DNA from: Paenibacillus tundrae
Lineage (GTDB): Bacteria; Bacillota; Bacilli; Paenibacillales; Paenibacillaceae
NCBI RefSeq assembly: GCF_036884255.1
Contig: NZ_CP145605.1
Location: 2,356,001-2,420,000, forward strand
DNA length: 64,000 nt
Direction of reading: 5' to 3'
Part shown: positions 17,546-27,265 of the stretch, one piece after another
Numbering within the stretch: the first letter of the stretch is position 1
Layout: the number at the start of each line of letters is the position of its first letter
Position numbers and translations under genes: made by a program
The notes under the pieces: model-generated
The model's database searches: none
Told to the model about the DNA's origin: nothing
What the model saw: the letters and a program-made list of their open reading frames with translations, nothing else

Positions 17546-19063
17546 ATGTCGGCTAGCACCAAACGTCCAAGATTAAAGTTAAATTTGCTAGGCAATGATG
17601 GACAACGGAAGTGCAAGGAAATCATTGAACGCCCTGTTAAAGTACTACAGATTGGTGAAGGCAACTTCCTCAGAGGATTCGCTGACTGGATGCTTCACGA
17701 GAGTGCTAGACAAGGAAAATTTCATGGCAGCATCGTGGTGACGCAGCCTCGTCCGGGAGGAAAAGCGAAGTTAGAGCAGATCAGAGAACAAGATGGATTG
17801 TACACGATGATTACTCGCGGATTGTCCGATGGTAAACCTGTGGAGCGTACAGAGCTGATCTCCATATTTTCCCGCTGCATGAATCCATACGAAGAATGGC
17901 AGGATTTCTTAGAGCTAGCGGAGCTGCCATCGCTTGAGTTTGTTATTTCCAACACGACCGAGTCAGGTCTGAAATATATATCTTCGGAATATGTAGAAGG
18001 GGAGCCGGTTCAATCCTTCCCAGGCAAACTGACGGTGTTTCTCCACAGACGGTTTGAACGTTTTGCAGGAGACCCAACTAGAGGATTAATTCATCTTCCT
18101 TGTGAACTTCTCGAAGGTAATGGAGATGTGTTACGCAGCTGCGTCCTTCGCCACAGTGAGGATTTTGGTTATTCAGATGCTTTCCGCACCTGGATTACGG
18201 AGCATAATTTATTCTTAAACAACCTGGTAGATCGAATTGTTACAGGAGCTCCAACACAGGACGAAGCAGATGCGTTGACGAATCGCTGGGGATATGAGGA
18301 TCAGCTAATTAATACAGCAGAGCCTTATCATTTTTGGGCGATCCAAGGGGATGAAGCGTTGGACAAGAAGCTACCCCTGAAGCAGGCAGGATTAAATGTA
18401 CATTGGGTGAAGGATCTAAAGCCGTTTCAGCTTCGTAAAGTACGTATTCTAAACGGTGCACACACACTTATGTCCTCTTTAGGTATTCTGCAGGGCAAGC
18501 AGCATGTGCGGGAGACGATGGAAGATCCTCAGTTCGGATCATTTATAAGAGAAGCTGTGCATGAAGAGATTATCCCTGCATTGAACATGCCAGATCTCAA
18601 TTTAGGATTATATGCAGAAGAAATTTTTGAACGATTCCTCAATCCATACATTGATCATAAATTGCAGGATATTGCGTTAAACACCATTGGTAAGTTCAAG
18701 GTTCGTGTTCTGCCAACACTCCTCTCTTACGAACAAAATGAAGGCAACTGGCCGTCCCGCTTGTTGCGTGGATTTGCAGGGCTGTTATATTTGTACCGCC
18801 CAGTGAGTACGCCGGAAGGGTATCAGACACAACGCTTGAACGGAGAGTCATTTATCTTACGAGATGACCCTCAGGTTCTATCCCTCTTAGCTGGGTACTG
18901 GGAAGACTACGATACGTTGAATAGCAATGAGCAACAATTAGATCGTATTATTGGTTCCGTATTATCCGATGTATCCATCTGGGGCGAAAACTTGGATGAA
19001 CGTGAAGGGCTGCGAGAAGCGCTCGTACACGAAATTTCGCTGCTGAAAGGTGAGAGTCTATGA
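17546..19063 (+). CDS. uxaB: Tagaturonate reductase
   Basis: NAD-dependent reduction of D-tagaturonate to D-altronate in the isomerase pathway of galacturonate use. A 505-residue member of the mannitol-dehydrogenase family: N-terminal Rossmann segment VKVLQIGEGNFLRGFADWM, the SNTTESG motif, and the C-terminal domain with KPFQLRKVRILNGAHT, including the catalytic Lys-x-x-x-x-Asn-x-x-His pattern. ATG 17546 lies six bases after GAGGTGA; GTG 17540 overlaps that site. The gene overlaps uxaA by four bases. uxaC and the KDG kinase and aldolase genes are not in this window. Confidence 0.92.
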   Translation: MSASTKRPRLKLNLLGNDGQRKCKEIIERPVKVLQIGEGNFLRGFADWMLHESARQGKFHGSIVVTQPRPGGKAKLEQIREQDGLYTMITRGLSDGKPVERTELISIFSRCMNPYEEWQDFLELAELPSLEFVISNTTESGLKYISSEYVEGEPVQSFPGKLTVFLHRRFERFAGDPTRGLIHLPCELLEGNGDVLRSCVLRHSEDFGYSDAFRTWITEHNLFLNNLVDRIVTGAPTQDEADALTNRWGYEDQLINTAEPYHFWAIQGDEALDKKLPLKQAGLNVHWVKDLKPFQLRKVRILNGAHTLMSSLGILQGKQHVRETMEDPQFGSFIREAVHEEIIPALNMPDLNLGLYAEEIFERFLNPYIDHKLQDIALNTIGKFKVRVLPTLLSYEQNEGNWPSRLLRGFAGLLYLYRPVSTPEGYQTQRLNGESFILRDDPQVLSLLAGYWEDYDTLNSNEQQLDRIIGSVLSDVSIWGENLDEREGLREALVHEISLLKGESL

Positions 19064-20574
19064 ATACAACAAGTACAGTTCAGGACTGGATTGCAATCCA
19101 TCCTCAGGATGATGTTATTATAACGCTACGCGAATACACAAAAGGCGAAACGATTGTATTGCCTGATGATGTTTCTTTTGCTCTGCTAGATGATGTGCCT
19201 AAAGGTCATAAAATTGCGGTGCATCATATCGAAGCTGGAGAAGATGTGATGAAATATGGCTTCTCCATTGGTGTAGCGAAGGAACAAATTGCGCAGGGAA
19301 GCTGGATTCACAGCCATAATCTAAAAACGGGTCTGCATGGATTGCTTGATTATGAGTATAATCCAGGACTCGCTTCTAAGACAGAGATGCCTCCCGAACA
19401 TCTGCGTTCGTTCGATGGTTACCTTCGTCCTAATGGTGAAGCAGGCATACGTAATGAAATTTGGATCGTAAATACTGTCGGCTGCATCAATAAAGTGTGT
19501 GAAGCATTAGCGCGAATGGGTCAGTCCCAGTTCGGCAATCGTGTAGATGGTGTATTCCATTTTCCTCATCCGTTTGGATGCTCTCAGCTCGGCGATGACT
19601 TGAAATATACACAACAATTGCTCGCTTCGTTGGTAGAACATCCGAATGCAGGCGGAGTGCTGGTCATTGGTCTTGGCTGTGAGAACAATCAGGTAGACCA
19701 GTTCCGTGAATGCATTGCGCCTGAATATCAGGGCAAGGTTCGTTTTCTCAAAGCTCAAGAAACAGACGACGAGTTGGAGGAAGGACTACGCCTGATGGAG
19801 GAACTGGTAGAAGTTGCTGAACAGGAAAAGCGCCAGCCTCTCCCACTTAGCAAGCTCAAAATTGGTTTGAAGTGTGGGGGATCTGATGGATTATCGGGCA
19901 TCACGGCCAACCCACTTGTCGGCTCAGTAGCTGATATGCTTGTCGCGGCAGGGGGGACAGCGATCCTGACAGAGGTGCCAGAAATGTTTGGTGCAGAGAC
20001 GATATTAATGAATCGTGCTGCTAATGAGCAAGTATTTGAGGACTTGGTCGATCTAGTTAATGGTTTTAAGCAATACTTTGTTAATCATGGACAGAACATA
20101 TATGAGAATCCTTCACCGGGTAATAAGGCTGGTGGCATCACGACATTAGAGGAAAAGTCACTTGGATGTACACAGAAGGGCGGCCGCTCTGAGGTTGTTG
20201 ATGTGTTGCGTTATGGTAAACGTGTAACCAAAACCGGATTAAATATAGTAGAGGCACCAGGCAATGATCTCGTATCGGTAACGGCGCTTTCTGCTGCGGG
20301 TGCTCATATCGTGCTGTTCACGACAGGACGAGGAACACCGTTTGGTGGGCCTGTACCTACTGTCAAAATTGCGACTCAATCTGACCTAGCGAACCGTAAA
20401 AAGCATTGGATTGACTTTAACGCAGGCCAACTGCTCGAAGGCCAGACGATGGATGATGTGAAGGTTCAACTGTTCAGTCAATTAATCGACATCGCTTCTG
20501 GACGGAGTCAGACGCTGAGTGAGCAACATGGTTTTCGAGAGATTGCCATATTCAAGGATGGGGTAATCTTATAG
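19060..20574 (+). CDS. uxaA: Altronate dehydratase
   Basis: Dehydrates D-altronate to 2-keto-3-deoxygluconate, the step after UxaB. The 504-residue single chain has the usual order: an N-terminal SAF domain (about 1-95, with a His-rich segment near WIHSHNLKTGL), then the UxaA/GarD catalytic domain with VNTVGCINKVCEALA, HPFGCSQLGDD, GLGCENNQVDQ, LKCGGSDGLSGITANP, and ESLGCTQKGG-like KSLGCTQKGG near the end. Conserved Cys in these motifs fit iron binding. It is translationally coupled to uxaB (ATGA overlap) and followed by a strong terminator. Confidence 0.95.
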   Translation: MNTTSTVQDWIAIHPQDDVIITLREYTKGETIVLPDDVSFALLDDVPKGHKIAVHHIEAGEDVMKYGFSIGVAKEQIAQGSWIHSHNLKTGLHGLLDYEYNPGLASKTEMPPEHLRSFDGYLRPNGEAGIRNEIWIVNTVGCINKVCEALARMGQSQFGNRVDGVFHFPHPFGCSQLGDDLKYTQQLLASLVEHPNAGGVLVIGLGCENNQVDQFRECIAPEYQGKVRFLKAQETDDELEEGLRLMEELVEVAEQEKRQPLPLSKLKIGLKCGGSDGLSGITANPLVGSVADMLVAAGGTAILTEVPEMFGAETILMNRAANEQVFEDLVDLVNGFKQYFVNHGQNIYENPSPGNKAGGITTLEEKSLGCTQKGGRSEVVDVLRYGKRVTKTGLNIVEAPGNDLVSVTALSAAGAHIVLFTTGRGTPFGGPVPTVKIATQSDLANRKKHWIDFNAGQLLEGQTMDDVKVQLFSQLIDIASGRSQTLSEQHGFREIAIFKDGVIL

Positions 20575-20641
20575 TTGAATGAGTAACATTCATTAAAGTA
20601 GGATCGTTCCCATTGGCTTATACTTTCGATATGTCTTGCGC

Positions 20642-20684
20642 AATCCCAGTTACCCTTCTTGTGCGGTAACTGGGATTTATTTGT
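20642..20684 (+). terminator. Terminator between uxaA and the convergent gene
   Basis: AATCCCAGTTACC (20642-20654) pairs perfectly with GGTAACTGGGATT (20664-20676), followed by TATTTGTCTT. It sits between convergent genes and may act in both directions. Confidence 0.8.
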
Positions 20685-20691
20685 CTTCATT

Positions 20692-21372
20692 TTATTGAAT
20701 ACCTAATGCTTTTTTAATCTTGGATAGAGCAATTGGGGGAGTGTGCGGTTCAAGCTTGCTTACGAGTAATGCCTGAGCTTCGGCAATGCTACCACCGAAT
20801 GGCTGTACGCCATGAGAATTCATCCAGTGTCCTGTCGTTTCATAGGCTGAGCTGTTCCAAGCCACTTTGCCTTCTTCGAGTCCTTCCTTTTCCTTGGTAC
20901 CACTAATAACAATCATTGTTTTGGACTGAAGTTCCAGCAGCCCCTGATCAAACGACTTTTTGTGTTCTTTGGCTGCAAAACCTGCCTGTGCACGCAAGGT
21001 ACGTCCATCGATCCCTTCTTGCTCACTAATTCGCTCATATAGTTTAAGTGCCTCTCGGGATCGTAGACCTGCATCATACTGTTCCTGTATGCTCGTCTGG
21101 TCTGCCAGCAATCGGTGGATCAAAGGGAAATAATCACGTGCGATCAATACAGCTTTCTTTTTAATACATTTTCCGTATGCGGCGATTCCCTCTTCGGCGA
21201 AGCGTGTGCGCCAGAGCCACGGGTCAAGTGCGTTATCCTTATGCCAATTCTCTTGTGGGGTTAGTGAAGAGAGTGAAGGATACTCGGGGAATAAAGGTGC
21301 TAGTGGGAGTATGCCTATGGTTTGGATGCGCTGAACCGCCTCTTCATAAGTCGTGATAGGGTCGTTAATCAT
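20692..21372 (-). CDS. Uncharacterised protein (AlkZ-related type, tentative)
   Basis: A 226-residue soluble protein that I do not recognise firmly. It starts with an aliphatic segment, TTYEEAVQRIQTIGILPLAP, contains the W-rich WHKDNALDPWLWRTRFAEEG, and has basic helical parts (KKKAVLIARDYFPLIHRLL) and a C-terminal ALSKIKKALG. The W-rich part and the DPWLWR...F/Y pattern recall proteins named AlkZ-related (winged-helix DNA glycosylase relatives), but this is from memory and weak. It lies 40 bases downstream of a WYL-type regulator gene in the same direction. ATG 21372 follows GGAGGA. Confidence 0.6.
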   Translation of the reverse strand: MINDPITTYEEAVQRIQTIGILPLAPLFPEYPSLSSLTPQENWHKDNALDPWLWRTRFAEEGIAAYGKCIKKKAVLIARDYFPLIHRLLADQTSIQEQYDAGLRSREALKLYERISEQEGIDGRTLRAQAGFAAKEHKKSFDQGLLELQSKTMIVISGTKEKEGLEEGKVAWNSSAYETTGHWMNSHGVQPFGGSIAEAQALLVSKLEPHTPPIALSKIKKALGIQ

Positions 21373-21411
21373 GAAATGAAGTCCTCCTTGTATCGTTTGG
21401 TTTAGTATAGT

Positions 21412-22146
21412 TCAACAGCGGTTGAAAGAAGATGCATATAATTGAAATACGTCTGCGGCATGCTGGCGTATTTCGTTCCGAAGCTCTTCAGGTTCTAAGA
21501 CCTCTGCTCCCTTACCTAATCGATAAAAGAAACGTACGACCCATGACCAATCTTCGGATGGACAGAGAAAAGACAGTTCCCATAGACCAGGGCTGACCTC
21601 GGTCATCCCTTCTCCAATATGCTCGTCTTGCTGTGCTTCAACCATTGCCGAATGGTTCAATAGCGCTTTCACTCGAATTAAAGAAGACTCAGCCCAGCCT
21701 TCATAAGGTACTGAGGACTTAGAAGGCTCAAAGTGCATGATATGTTCATTATGTTCATGAATTCGATGATTTAGCTGGTTCAGCATAAGGTCGATTCTAG
21801 CCATAACATCCTCTGGAATAATACCTCTGATCTTGTCCATGACCGTCCAACGTGAATCCTGAAATGGTGTATGCACATGGTGACTTATCCCCTCAAGTGC
21901 GAAAATAATCGTTGCAGCTTCGACAGGATCTAATTGCAGCGGAGGTAACACATACCCCTCCATGAGCTGAAAGCCACCACCCGGGCCGGATATGGCGATG
22001 ATCGGAACATTCATCTCTGACAGGGACTGGATGTCCCGTAAAATGGTACGCCGTGACACTTCGAATTTGTCAGCCAACGAGCGTGCCGTTTCGTGACCGT
22101 GCTGCAAAGCCATAACAATGGCGGCTAGCCGGTTTATTTTATTCAT
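21412..22146 (-). CDS. YafY/DeoR-like HTH regulator with WYL-like domain
   Basis: A regulator of 244 residues. The N-terminal winged helix reads ARSLADKFEVSRRTILRDIQSL, typical of the HTH_11 group. The middle has a GPGGGFQLMEGYVLPPLQL segment, the usual start of a WYL-type ligand domain, followed by a helical core. The C-terminal part contains LCPSEDWSWVVRFFYRLGKGAEVLEPEELR, which looks like the WCX end of these proteins. ATG 22146 lies eight bases after GGAG; GTG 22155 is too close to it. It probably controls the gene directly downstream. Confidence 0.85.
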   Translation of the reverse strand: MNKINRLAAIVMALQHGHETARSLADKFEVSRRTILRDIQSLSEMNVPIIAISGPGGGFQLMEGYVLPPLQLDPVEAATIIFALEGISHHVHTPFQDSRWTVMDKIRGIIPEDVMARIDLMLNQLNHRIHEHNEHIMHFEPSKSSVPYEGWAESSLIRVKALLNHSAMVEAQQDEHIGEGMTEVSPGLWELSFLCPSEDWSWVVRFFYRLGKGAEVLEPEELRNEIRQHAADVFQLYASSFNRC

Positions 22147-22240
22147 GTCAGTCACTCCGTTTCAAAGGTAGAGCTTCATAGAATGTGTGTATCGTCCAAT
22201 TCGAGCTATAATACACTATTTCCTTCTATACAATGATACG

Positions 22241-22271
22241 AAAAAACCGTACCCGGCATAGCCGGATACGG
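22241..22271 (-). terminator. Terminator downstream of the GH42 gene
   Basis: On the minus strand CCGTATCCGGC pairs with GCCGGGTACGG around a three-base loop (one mismatch) and is followed by TTTTTTCG. It lies 170 bases past the GH42 stop. A second partial dyad with AAGAGCTT arms is nearer the stop (about 22397-22435). Confidence 0.8.
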
Positions 22272-22440
22272 GAAGTAGCAGTTCCTGAACTCCGCAGAGA
22301 ACAGATGAATATTACAGATAGCCTCGTTATTTTACGATAAAATAGTAGAACTATAGATCATGAGGTGACAGTTTGTATCGAATAAATTCTTTTGGGAAGA
22401 GCTTGTTCGATATGATTTTTCTTCGATAAGCTCTTATGAA

Positions 22441-24465
22441 TTACTTTTTGAGCAGTTGTACACCACGACCCTCAATTTCTACATGTCCAGTTAGCTCGCG
22501 ATCTGTCAGCAGCTCACGAACCTTGGTTGCACCCAAATCATAGGATTGAGTGGACGCATTGTGGTTCATAACAAATAGGTATTGCTTACCGTCTTTGGTA
22601 CGTGCGCTAACCTCAACACCTTCGGGTGTCTCTAGTAAAGCATGAATGTTTTTGTCAGCAGCGAGTTGTCCAAGCAGACCGTCTAGGAAACGTTCTTCCG
22701 GATCAGAGGCAACATACCATGCTTCCCCTTGACCGAATGTATTACGAGTAACGACAGGCATACCTTGATAGAAATCATCTCCATACTCAGCGATGACCTC
22801 AGCACCCTCACTGTGCAAGAGATCGCATAACATTCCGCACTTATAATCCCCTTGCAGATCACCGTAGGTTTCTTTGAGCACGATACGATTTTTTTGTTCA
22901 GGTAATAAAGCATCGATCTCTTCGACCCAAATGCCTAGCAACTTGCGAAGCTCTCCAGGATAGCCACCTGTAGTCACCAGATCGCTCTCGTTAACAATAC
23001 CGCTGAAGAAGGTTGTCAGGAATGTGCCGCCTGCTTCAACGAATTTCTCCAGTTTATCAGCGAAGCCAGGCTTCACCATGTATAGGACTGGAGCAAGAAC
23101 GATGTCATATTTGCTTAGATCGGTATCCACGCTAACGATATCTACCTGAATATTGCGGCGGAAGAACGCAGCATAGTATTTGTGAATTTGATCTACATAA
23201 TTGAGCGCGACTGTAGGGCCGCTTGATTTTTCAATCGCCCACCAGTTGTCCCAGTCGAACACAATGGCTACTTTAGATTCAACGGTAGCGTCCAGCGTTT
23301 GGTCACCAAGTAATTGTAATTCTTTGCCGAGCTCAGCAACTTCACGGAATACACGTGTATGCTCATGTCCTACATGCTCAATGACCGCACCATGATACTT
23401 TTCACAGGCGCCAATCGAGCGGCGGAGCTGGAAGAACATGATGGTGTCAGCACCGTGTGCAACGGACTGATAACTCCACAGACGCATTACGCCTGGGCGT
23501 TTCAGTGAGTTGTAGGGTTGCCAGTTCTGTTGGCTAGGTGTTTGTTCCATCAGCATAAACGGTTGACCGTCCTTCAGTCCTCGCATAAGGTCATGTGCCA
23601 TCGCGGTGAAACTGAAAGGCGTCGCAAGACCAGGATAACTATCCCAAGATACGATATCCATATACTTCGCCCATTTGAAATAGTCCAACTGCTTGAAGAA
23701 GCCCATTAGATTCGTAGTTACAACAGAATCCGGGATGTGTTTTTTGATTGCATCGTACTCTAAGCGATAACAATCCAGCATGCTGTCCGAGTTGAATCGG
23801 GAGTAGTCCAGAGAGATTCCTTGGAAGGTAGAGTTGTTGTTCCCCCAGTGCTCACTCAGGTTGCTTGGAAGCACAATCTCATCCCAATCATAGAAGGTAT
23901 GTCCCCAGAAGTTGGTGTTCCAAGCTTTGTTCACTTGATCTAGTGTCTGATAACGTTCTTTCAGATACACGCGGAACGCTTTCTCACAATTGTCACAGTA
24001 ACAGTCTCCGCCATATTCGTTGGAGATGTGCCATACCAGAACAGCAGGATGATCCTTGTAACGTTCGGCGAGCTTATCAGCAATCTTCTCGGAATATTTG
24101 CGATAAGTCGGGCTGTTTGGACAAGAGTTATGACGACCACCGAACTTGCGTTTACGTCCGTCAGCATCTACACGGAGCACATCCGGATATTTTTTGGCCA
24201 TCCAAGCTGGATGAGCTGCTGTACTTGTAGCCAGGCATACGTAGACACCGCTTTCATACAAACTATTAATTAATTGGTCGAGCCCTTCAAAATTATAAGT
24301 AACCTCATCAGGCTGAATTAATGCCCAAGAGAATACGTTGATGGTTGCCATATCAATGCCTGCTAATTTGAACATTCTCAGGTCTTCAAGATGGGTTTCG
24401 TGATCCCACTGCTCAGGGTTGTAGTCTCCACCATAGAACATTTTGGGCAATTTGTGACTAATCAA
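22441..24465 (-). CDS. Beta-galactosidase, glycoside hydrolase family 42
   Basis: Removes beta-galactosyl residues from oligosaccharides, cytosolic (no signal peptide). Length is 674 residues from TTG 24465. This start is preferred because AGAGGTGA lies six bases before it, whereas GTG 24474 is embedded in that site. GH42 landmarks are: KMFYGGDYNPEQW at the N-terminus, acid/base Glu150 in WHISNEYGG, the nucleophile Glu in FMLMEQTPSQQNW, and four Cys (115, 155, 157, 160) that bind zinc in this family. A trimerisation/Rossmann-like domain and a small C-terminal beta domain follow. It is divergent from an AraC regulator, its likely activator. Confidence 0.95.
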   Translation of the reverse strand: MISHKLPKMFYGGDYNPEQWDHETHLEDLRMFKLAGIDMATINVFSWALIQPDEVTYNFEGLDQLINSLYESGVYVCLATSTAAHPAWMAKKYPDVLRVDADGRKRKFGGRHNSCPNSPTYRKYSEKIADKLAERYKDHPAVLVWHISNEYGGDCYCDNCEKAFRVYLKERYQTLDQVNKAWNTNFWGHTFYDWDEIVLPSNLSEHWGNNNSTFQGISLDYSRFNSDSMLDCYRLEYDAIKKHIPDSVVTTNLMGFFKQLDYFKWAKYMDIVSWDSYPGLATPFSFTAMAHDLMRGLKDGQPFMLMEQTPSQQNWQPYNSLKRPGVMRLWSYQSVAHGADTIMFFQLRRSIGACEKYHGAVIEHVGHEHTRVFREVAELGKELQLLGDQTLDATVESKVAIVFDWDNWWAIEKSSGPTVALNYVDQIHKYYAAFFRRNIQVDIVSVDTDLSKYDIVLAPVLYMVKPGFADKLEKFVEAGGTFLTTFFSGIVNESDLVTTGGYPGELRKLLGIWVEEIDALLPEQKNRIVLKETYGDLQGDYKCGMLCDLLHSEGAEVIAEYGDDFYQGMPVVTRNTFGQGEAWYVASDPEERFLDGLLGQLAADKNIHALLETPEGVEVSARTKDGKQYLFVMNHNASTQSYDLGATKVRELLTDRELTGHVEIEGRGVQLLKK

Positions 24466-24593
24466 TGTGTTCACCTCTTGTATAAGAATAATTGTATAAT
24501 ATATGATTCATATAACATTTAAAATATAAGAAAAGTAATGACGCATATAAGAATATGGAAATGATATATTTGCAATGATGAGGAGGGAAGCAT

Positions 24594-25427
24594 GTGATCA
24601 TATCAGCTCAGCATGAACGTTACTTTATGACTTCAAGGGATCAGACCCTTCCGCTTTACATCGAGAGCATTGGTTATAATGGGAGCCAAGAGAGCGTGAA
24701 GAGACCCGCAGGATACCCCTGTTATCACTGGTTGCAGACGGTTAAGGGAGCTGGAGAGTTCAGATTTGCCGGTTCAACCTTGATCCTGGGGGAGTCATCC
24801 GGCATATTAATGCCACCAAACGTACCTCATGAATACTTGCGCTCCCAAGGCGATTGGGAGACTTTGTATATTACATTTGCTGGTTCACAATGTTCTGCGA
24901 TTACGGAGGGGCTCGGTTTGGGAGAGGCGGCTATCTATCAATGGGAAGTAGACAGTCCGCCAGAGCATTATGGTAGACAAGTGCTTGGTTCAATGGGAAG
25001 TGATCAGGATTTATCTGGACTAGAGGCTTCTGCGGATATGTATCGATTTTTGATTCTATTGAAAAAGCATGGGATGAAAGGCAGTCGCTCATCGATCTCA
25101 CATGCAGTTGAGAGACTGGCGCCGTTAATAGCCTATATGGAGCGGCATTATGCTGATCCAGATATTGGACTGGAAGAGATGGCAGCAATCCTTGGAATCA
25201 CACCTAGACATTTGAATACTCTATTTAAGCAATCCTTCGGTATGACGGCGTACAGCTATTTTATTCTTTTGCGCATTCGCAAATCGAAAGAGCTCATGAC
25301 TGGAGATCGTATGCTAACGATTAAGGAAACGGCTACCAGGGTGGGTTTCCGTGATGCGAGCCATTTTGTCGCTACATTTCGCCGTATTGAGCATGTAACG
25401 CCTGAACAATTTCGGACATTATACTAA
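24594..25427 (+). CDS. AraC-family regulator divergent from the GH42 gene
   Basis: A 277-residue regulator with an N-terminal cupin-like domain (PCYHWLQTVKGAGEFRFAG..., LMPPNVPHEY) and a C-terminal AraC DNA-binding domain (about 175-275): DIGLEEMAAILGITPRHLNTLFKQSFG and TIKETATRVGFRDASHFVATFRR. The GTG start at 24594 is seven bases after AGGAGGG. The shared 120-base spacer with the GH42 gene suggests that it regulates that gene in response to a galactoside. Confidence 0.9.
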   Translation: MIISAQHERYFMTSRDQTLPLYIESIGYNGSQESVKRPAGYPCYHWLQTVKGAGEFRFAGSTLILGESSGILMPPNVPHEYLRSQGDWETLYITFAGSQCSAITEGLGLGEAAIYQWEVDSPPEHYGRQVLGSMGSDQDLSGLEASADMYRFLILLKKHGMKGSRSSISHAVERLAPLIAYMERHYADPDIGLEEMAAILGITPRHLNTLFKQSFGMTAYSYFILLRIRKSKELMTGDRMLTIKETATRVGFRDASHFVATFRRIEHVTPEQFRTLY

Positions 25428-25647
25428 TCTTTATATCTACAATTGTGCCAAATCTCACTATGCATGTGGACATAATTCATGTAACCTATAACCAAATGAC
25501 TAGGGAGCTTGAGATAAGCCCTAAATAATGATGCTGTTCAGATATTGATGACCGAAGCTGGTTGCCGTTATGATGGTATCAATTCCAAAAGTAGTGAGCC
25601 TGTGCAAAGGAATGAAACCGTTGTACGGAGAGAAAGGATGAGTCGAA
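25428..25647. other. Intergenic region before the esterase cluster
   Basis: About 220 bases. No terminator or consensus promoter stands out, although transcription of the three enzyme genes downstream must begin here or earlier. Confidence 0.4.
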
Positions 25648-26436
25648 TTGACATCAATTATTCCATTATGGGATCACGCCGCACCTTATGCAGCGATTGG
25701 GCATGAGGATGAAATGCCTCATCTGATTCCTTTTATTCACCCGGGTTCCGAGAGCGCTGTCATTATATGCCCAGGAGGCGGTTATGGATTTCTTGCCGAC
25801 CATGAAGGCGCACCGATCGCTGAATTGTTGAATCGTGCAGGCATTAGCGCATTCGTGCTTAAATATCGCGTGGCACCACATCAGCAACCTGCACCCCTAA
25901 CAGACGGTCAACGGGCTATCCGATATGTGCGTGCCCACGCAGAAGATTTCGGGATTCATCCTTCCAAAATTGCTGTGCTTGGTTTCTCAGCTGGCGGTCA
26001 TCTGACAGCTATGCTGGGAACGGTATACGATGAAGGGCAAACCGAGCATGCTGATCCAATTGAACGTGTGAGCTCACGCCCGGATCGAATTATTCTGTGT
26101 TATCCGGTCATCACGATGGAATCTTATGGACATGCTGGTTCTCGGGAAAATCTATTAGGTCCTGAGGCTTCAGACGAACTAGTTATAGCGTATAGTGCGG
26201 AAAAGCAAGTGAAGGCCGATGCACCTGAAGCATTCATCTGGCATACAAGCGATGATGGAGCGGTTCCTGTCCAAAATAGTTTGCGTTACGCTCTTGCACT
26301 AGGCACACATGGTATTCCGTATGACTTGCACGTGTTTGAGAAGGGCTCCCATGGATTAGGACTCGCTGAGGACAATGCAGCGGTAAGTGCCTGGTCTGGA
26401 CTATGTCTTACCTGGTTGAAAAATCAAGGCTGGTAA
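25648..26436 (+). CDS. Alpha/beta hydrolase, probable carbohydrate esterase
   Basis: A 262-residue enzyme without a signal peptide. Oxyanion region: VIICPGGGYGFLADHEGAP. Nucleophile elbow: VLGFSAGGHLTAM. The acid is in TSDDGAVPVQNS and the catalytic His in KGSHGLGLAED. This set is typical of the acetyl-xylan-esterase-like (BD-FAE) group that removes acetyl groups from hemicellulose oligosaccharides. TTG 25648 lies eight bases after AAAGGATG. It is the first of three enzyme genes, followed by an SGNH esterase and an SMP-30 lactonase, which supports a role in plant-polysaccharide breakdown. Confidence 0.85.
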   Translation: MTSIIPLWDHAAPYAAIGHEDEMPHLIPFIHPGSESAVIICPGGGYGFLADHEGAPIAELLNRAGISAFVLKYRVAPHQQPAPLTDGQRAIRYVRAHAEDFGIHPSKIAVLGFSAGGHLTAMLGTVYDEGQTEHADPIERVSSRPDRIILCYPVITMESYGHAGSRENLLGPEASDELVIAYSAEKQVKADAPEAFIWHTSDDGAVPVQNSLRYALALGTHGIPYDLHVFEKGSHGLGLAEDNAAVSAWSGLCLTWLKNQGW

Positions 26437-26508
26437 GGGTGAGAGCTGAATATCATCACCATCCTTCAACATGCTTCATCATGCCTGAATGCAGAGGAGA
26501 AATTGATC

Positions 26509-27168
26509 ATGAAATTTCAAAGAAATGATAAAGTCCTTTTTATCGGGGATTCCATTACAGATTGCGGACGTGAACATCCTGTCGGGGAAGGAAGCAATGG
26601 TCTAGGACACGGTTACGTAGCCCAAGTGTATGCTCTGCTTCGTTCCATATATCCTGAATTGATGTTACGTGTGCAAAATGTGGGTAATGGTGGGAATACG
26701 ATTCGTGATCTGAAGCAGCGCTGGGATCGGGACGTCCTGGATCTTAAACCAGACTGGCTGACCATCATGATCGGAATTAATGATGTATGGCGTCAATTTG
26801 ACAATCCATTATCTACAGACTCACATGTATTCCTTGAGGAATATGAATCCACACTGCGAGAGCTGGTTGCATCGGTTCGTCCAAGCCTAAAAGGACTTGT
26901 GCTTATGACGCCTTATTATTTGGAAGCGAATCCAGAAGATCCAATGCGTGCTACGATGGATATTTATGGTGAAGCTGTGCGCAGAGTTGCTGCGGAATTC
27001 GATGCAATCTATGTGGACACACAGGCTGCTTTTGCTCCATTCTGGGATCATTATTATACTTCGGTTCTGACGTATGACCGGGTGCATCCGGATGCAACAG
27101 GTCACATGGTGTTGACGAAGGCGTTTCTAGATGCGGTTGGATTCGAATGGTCAGGTGGAAGCAAGTAA
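26509..27168 (+). CDS. SGNH hydrolase, probable carbohydrate acetylesterase
   Basis: A 219-residue esterase with the SGNH blocks LFIGDSITDCG (Ser15), VGNGGNTIRDL (Gly), MIGINDVWRQF (Asn) and YDRVHPDATGH (Asp, His). It is cytosolic, as no signal peptide is present. It resembles the rhamnogalacturonan/xylan oligosaccharide acetylesterases common in Paenibacillus sugar clusters. ATG 26509 is nine bases after AGAGGAG; TTG 26503 would be too close. The preceding esterase gene ends 72 bases upstream, and both probably de-acetylate imported oligosaccharides. Confidence 0.88.
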   Translation: MKFQRNDKVLFIGDSITDCGREHPVGEGSNGLGHGYVAQVYALLRSIYPELMLRVQNVGNGGNTIRDLKQRWDRDVLDLKPDWLTIMIGINDVWRQFDNPLSTDSHVFLEEYESTLRELVASVRPSLKGLVLMTPYYLEANPEDPMRATMDIYGEAVRRVAAEFDAIYVDTQAAFAPFWDHYYTSVLTYDRVHPDATGHMVLTKAFLDAVGFEWSGGSK

Positions 27169-27265
27169 CGGTCAGAATTATTTGTTCAAACGTCTGCTAT
27201 ATTTCTATCTTCTCGGCACGGAGAACCTGAACTTAAACATGCACTTATAGAAAGGATGCGATGAA

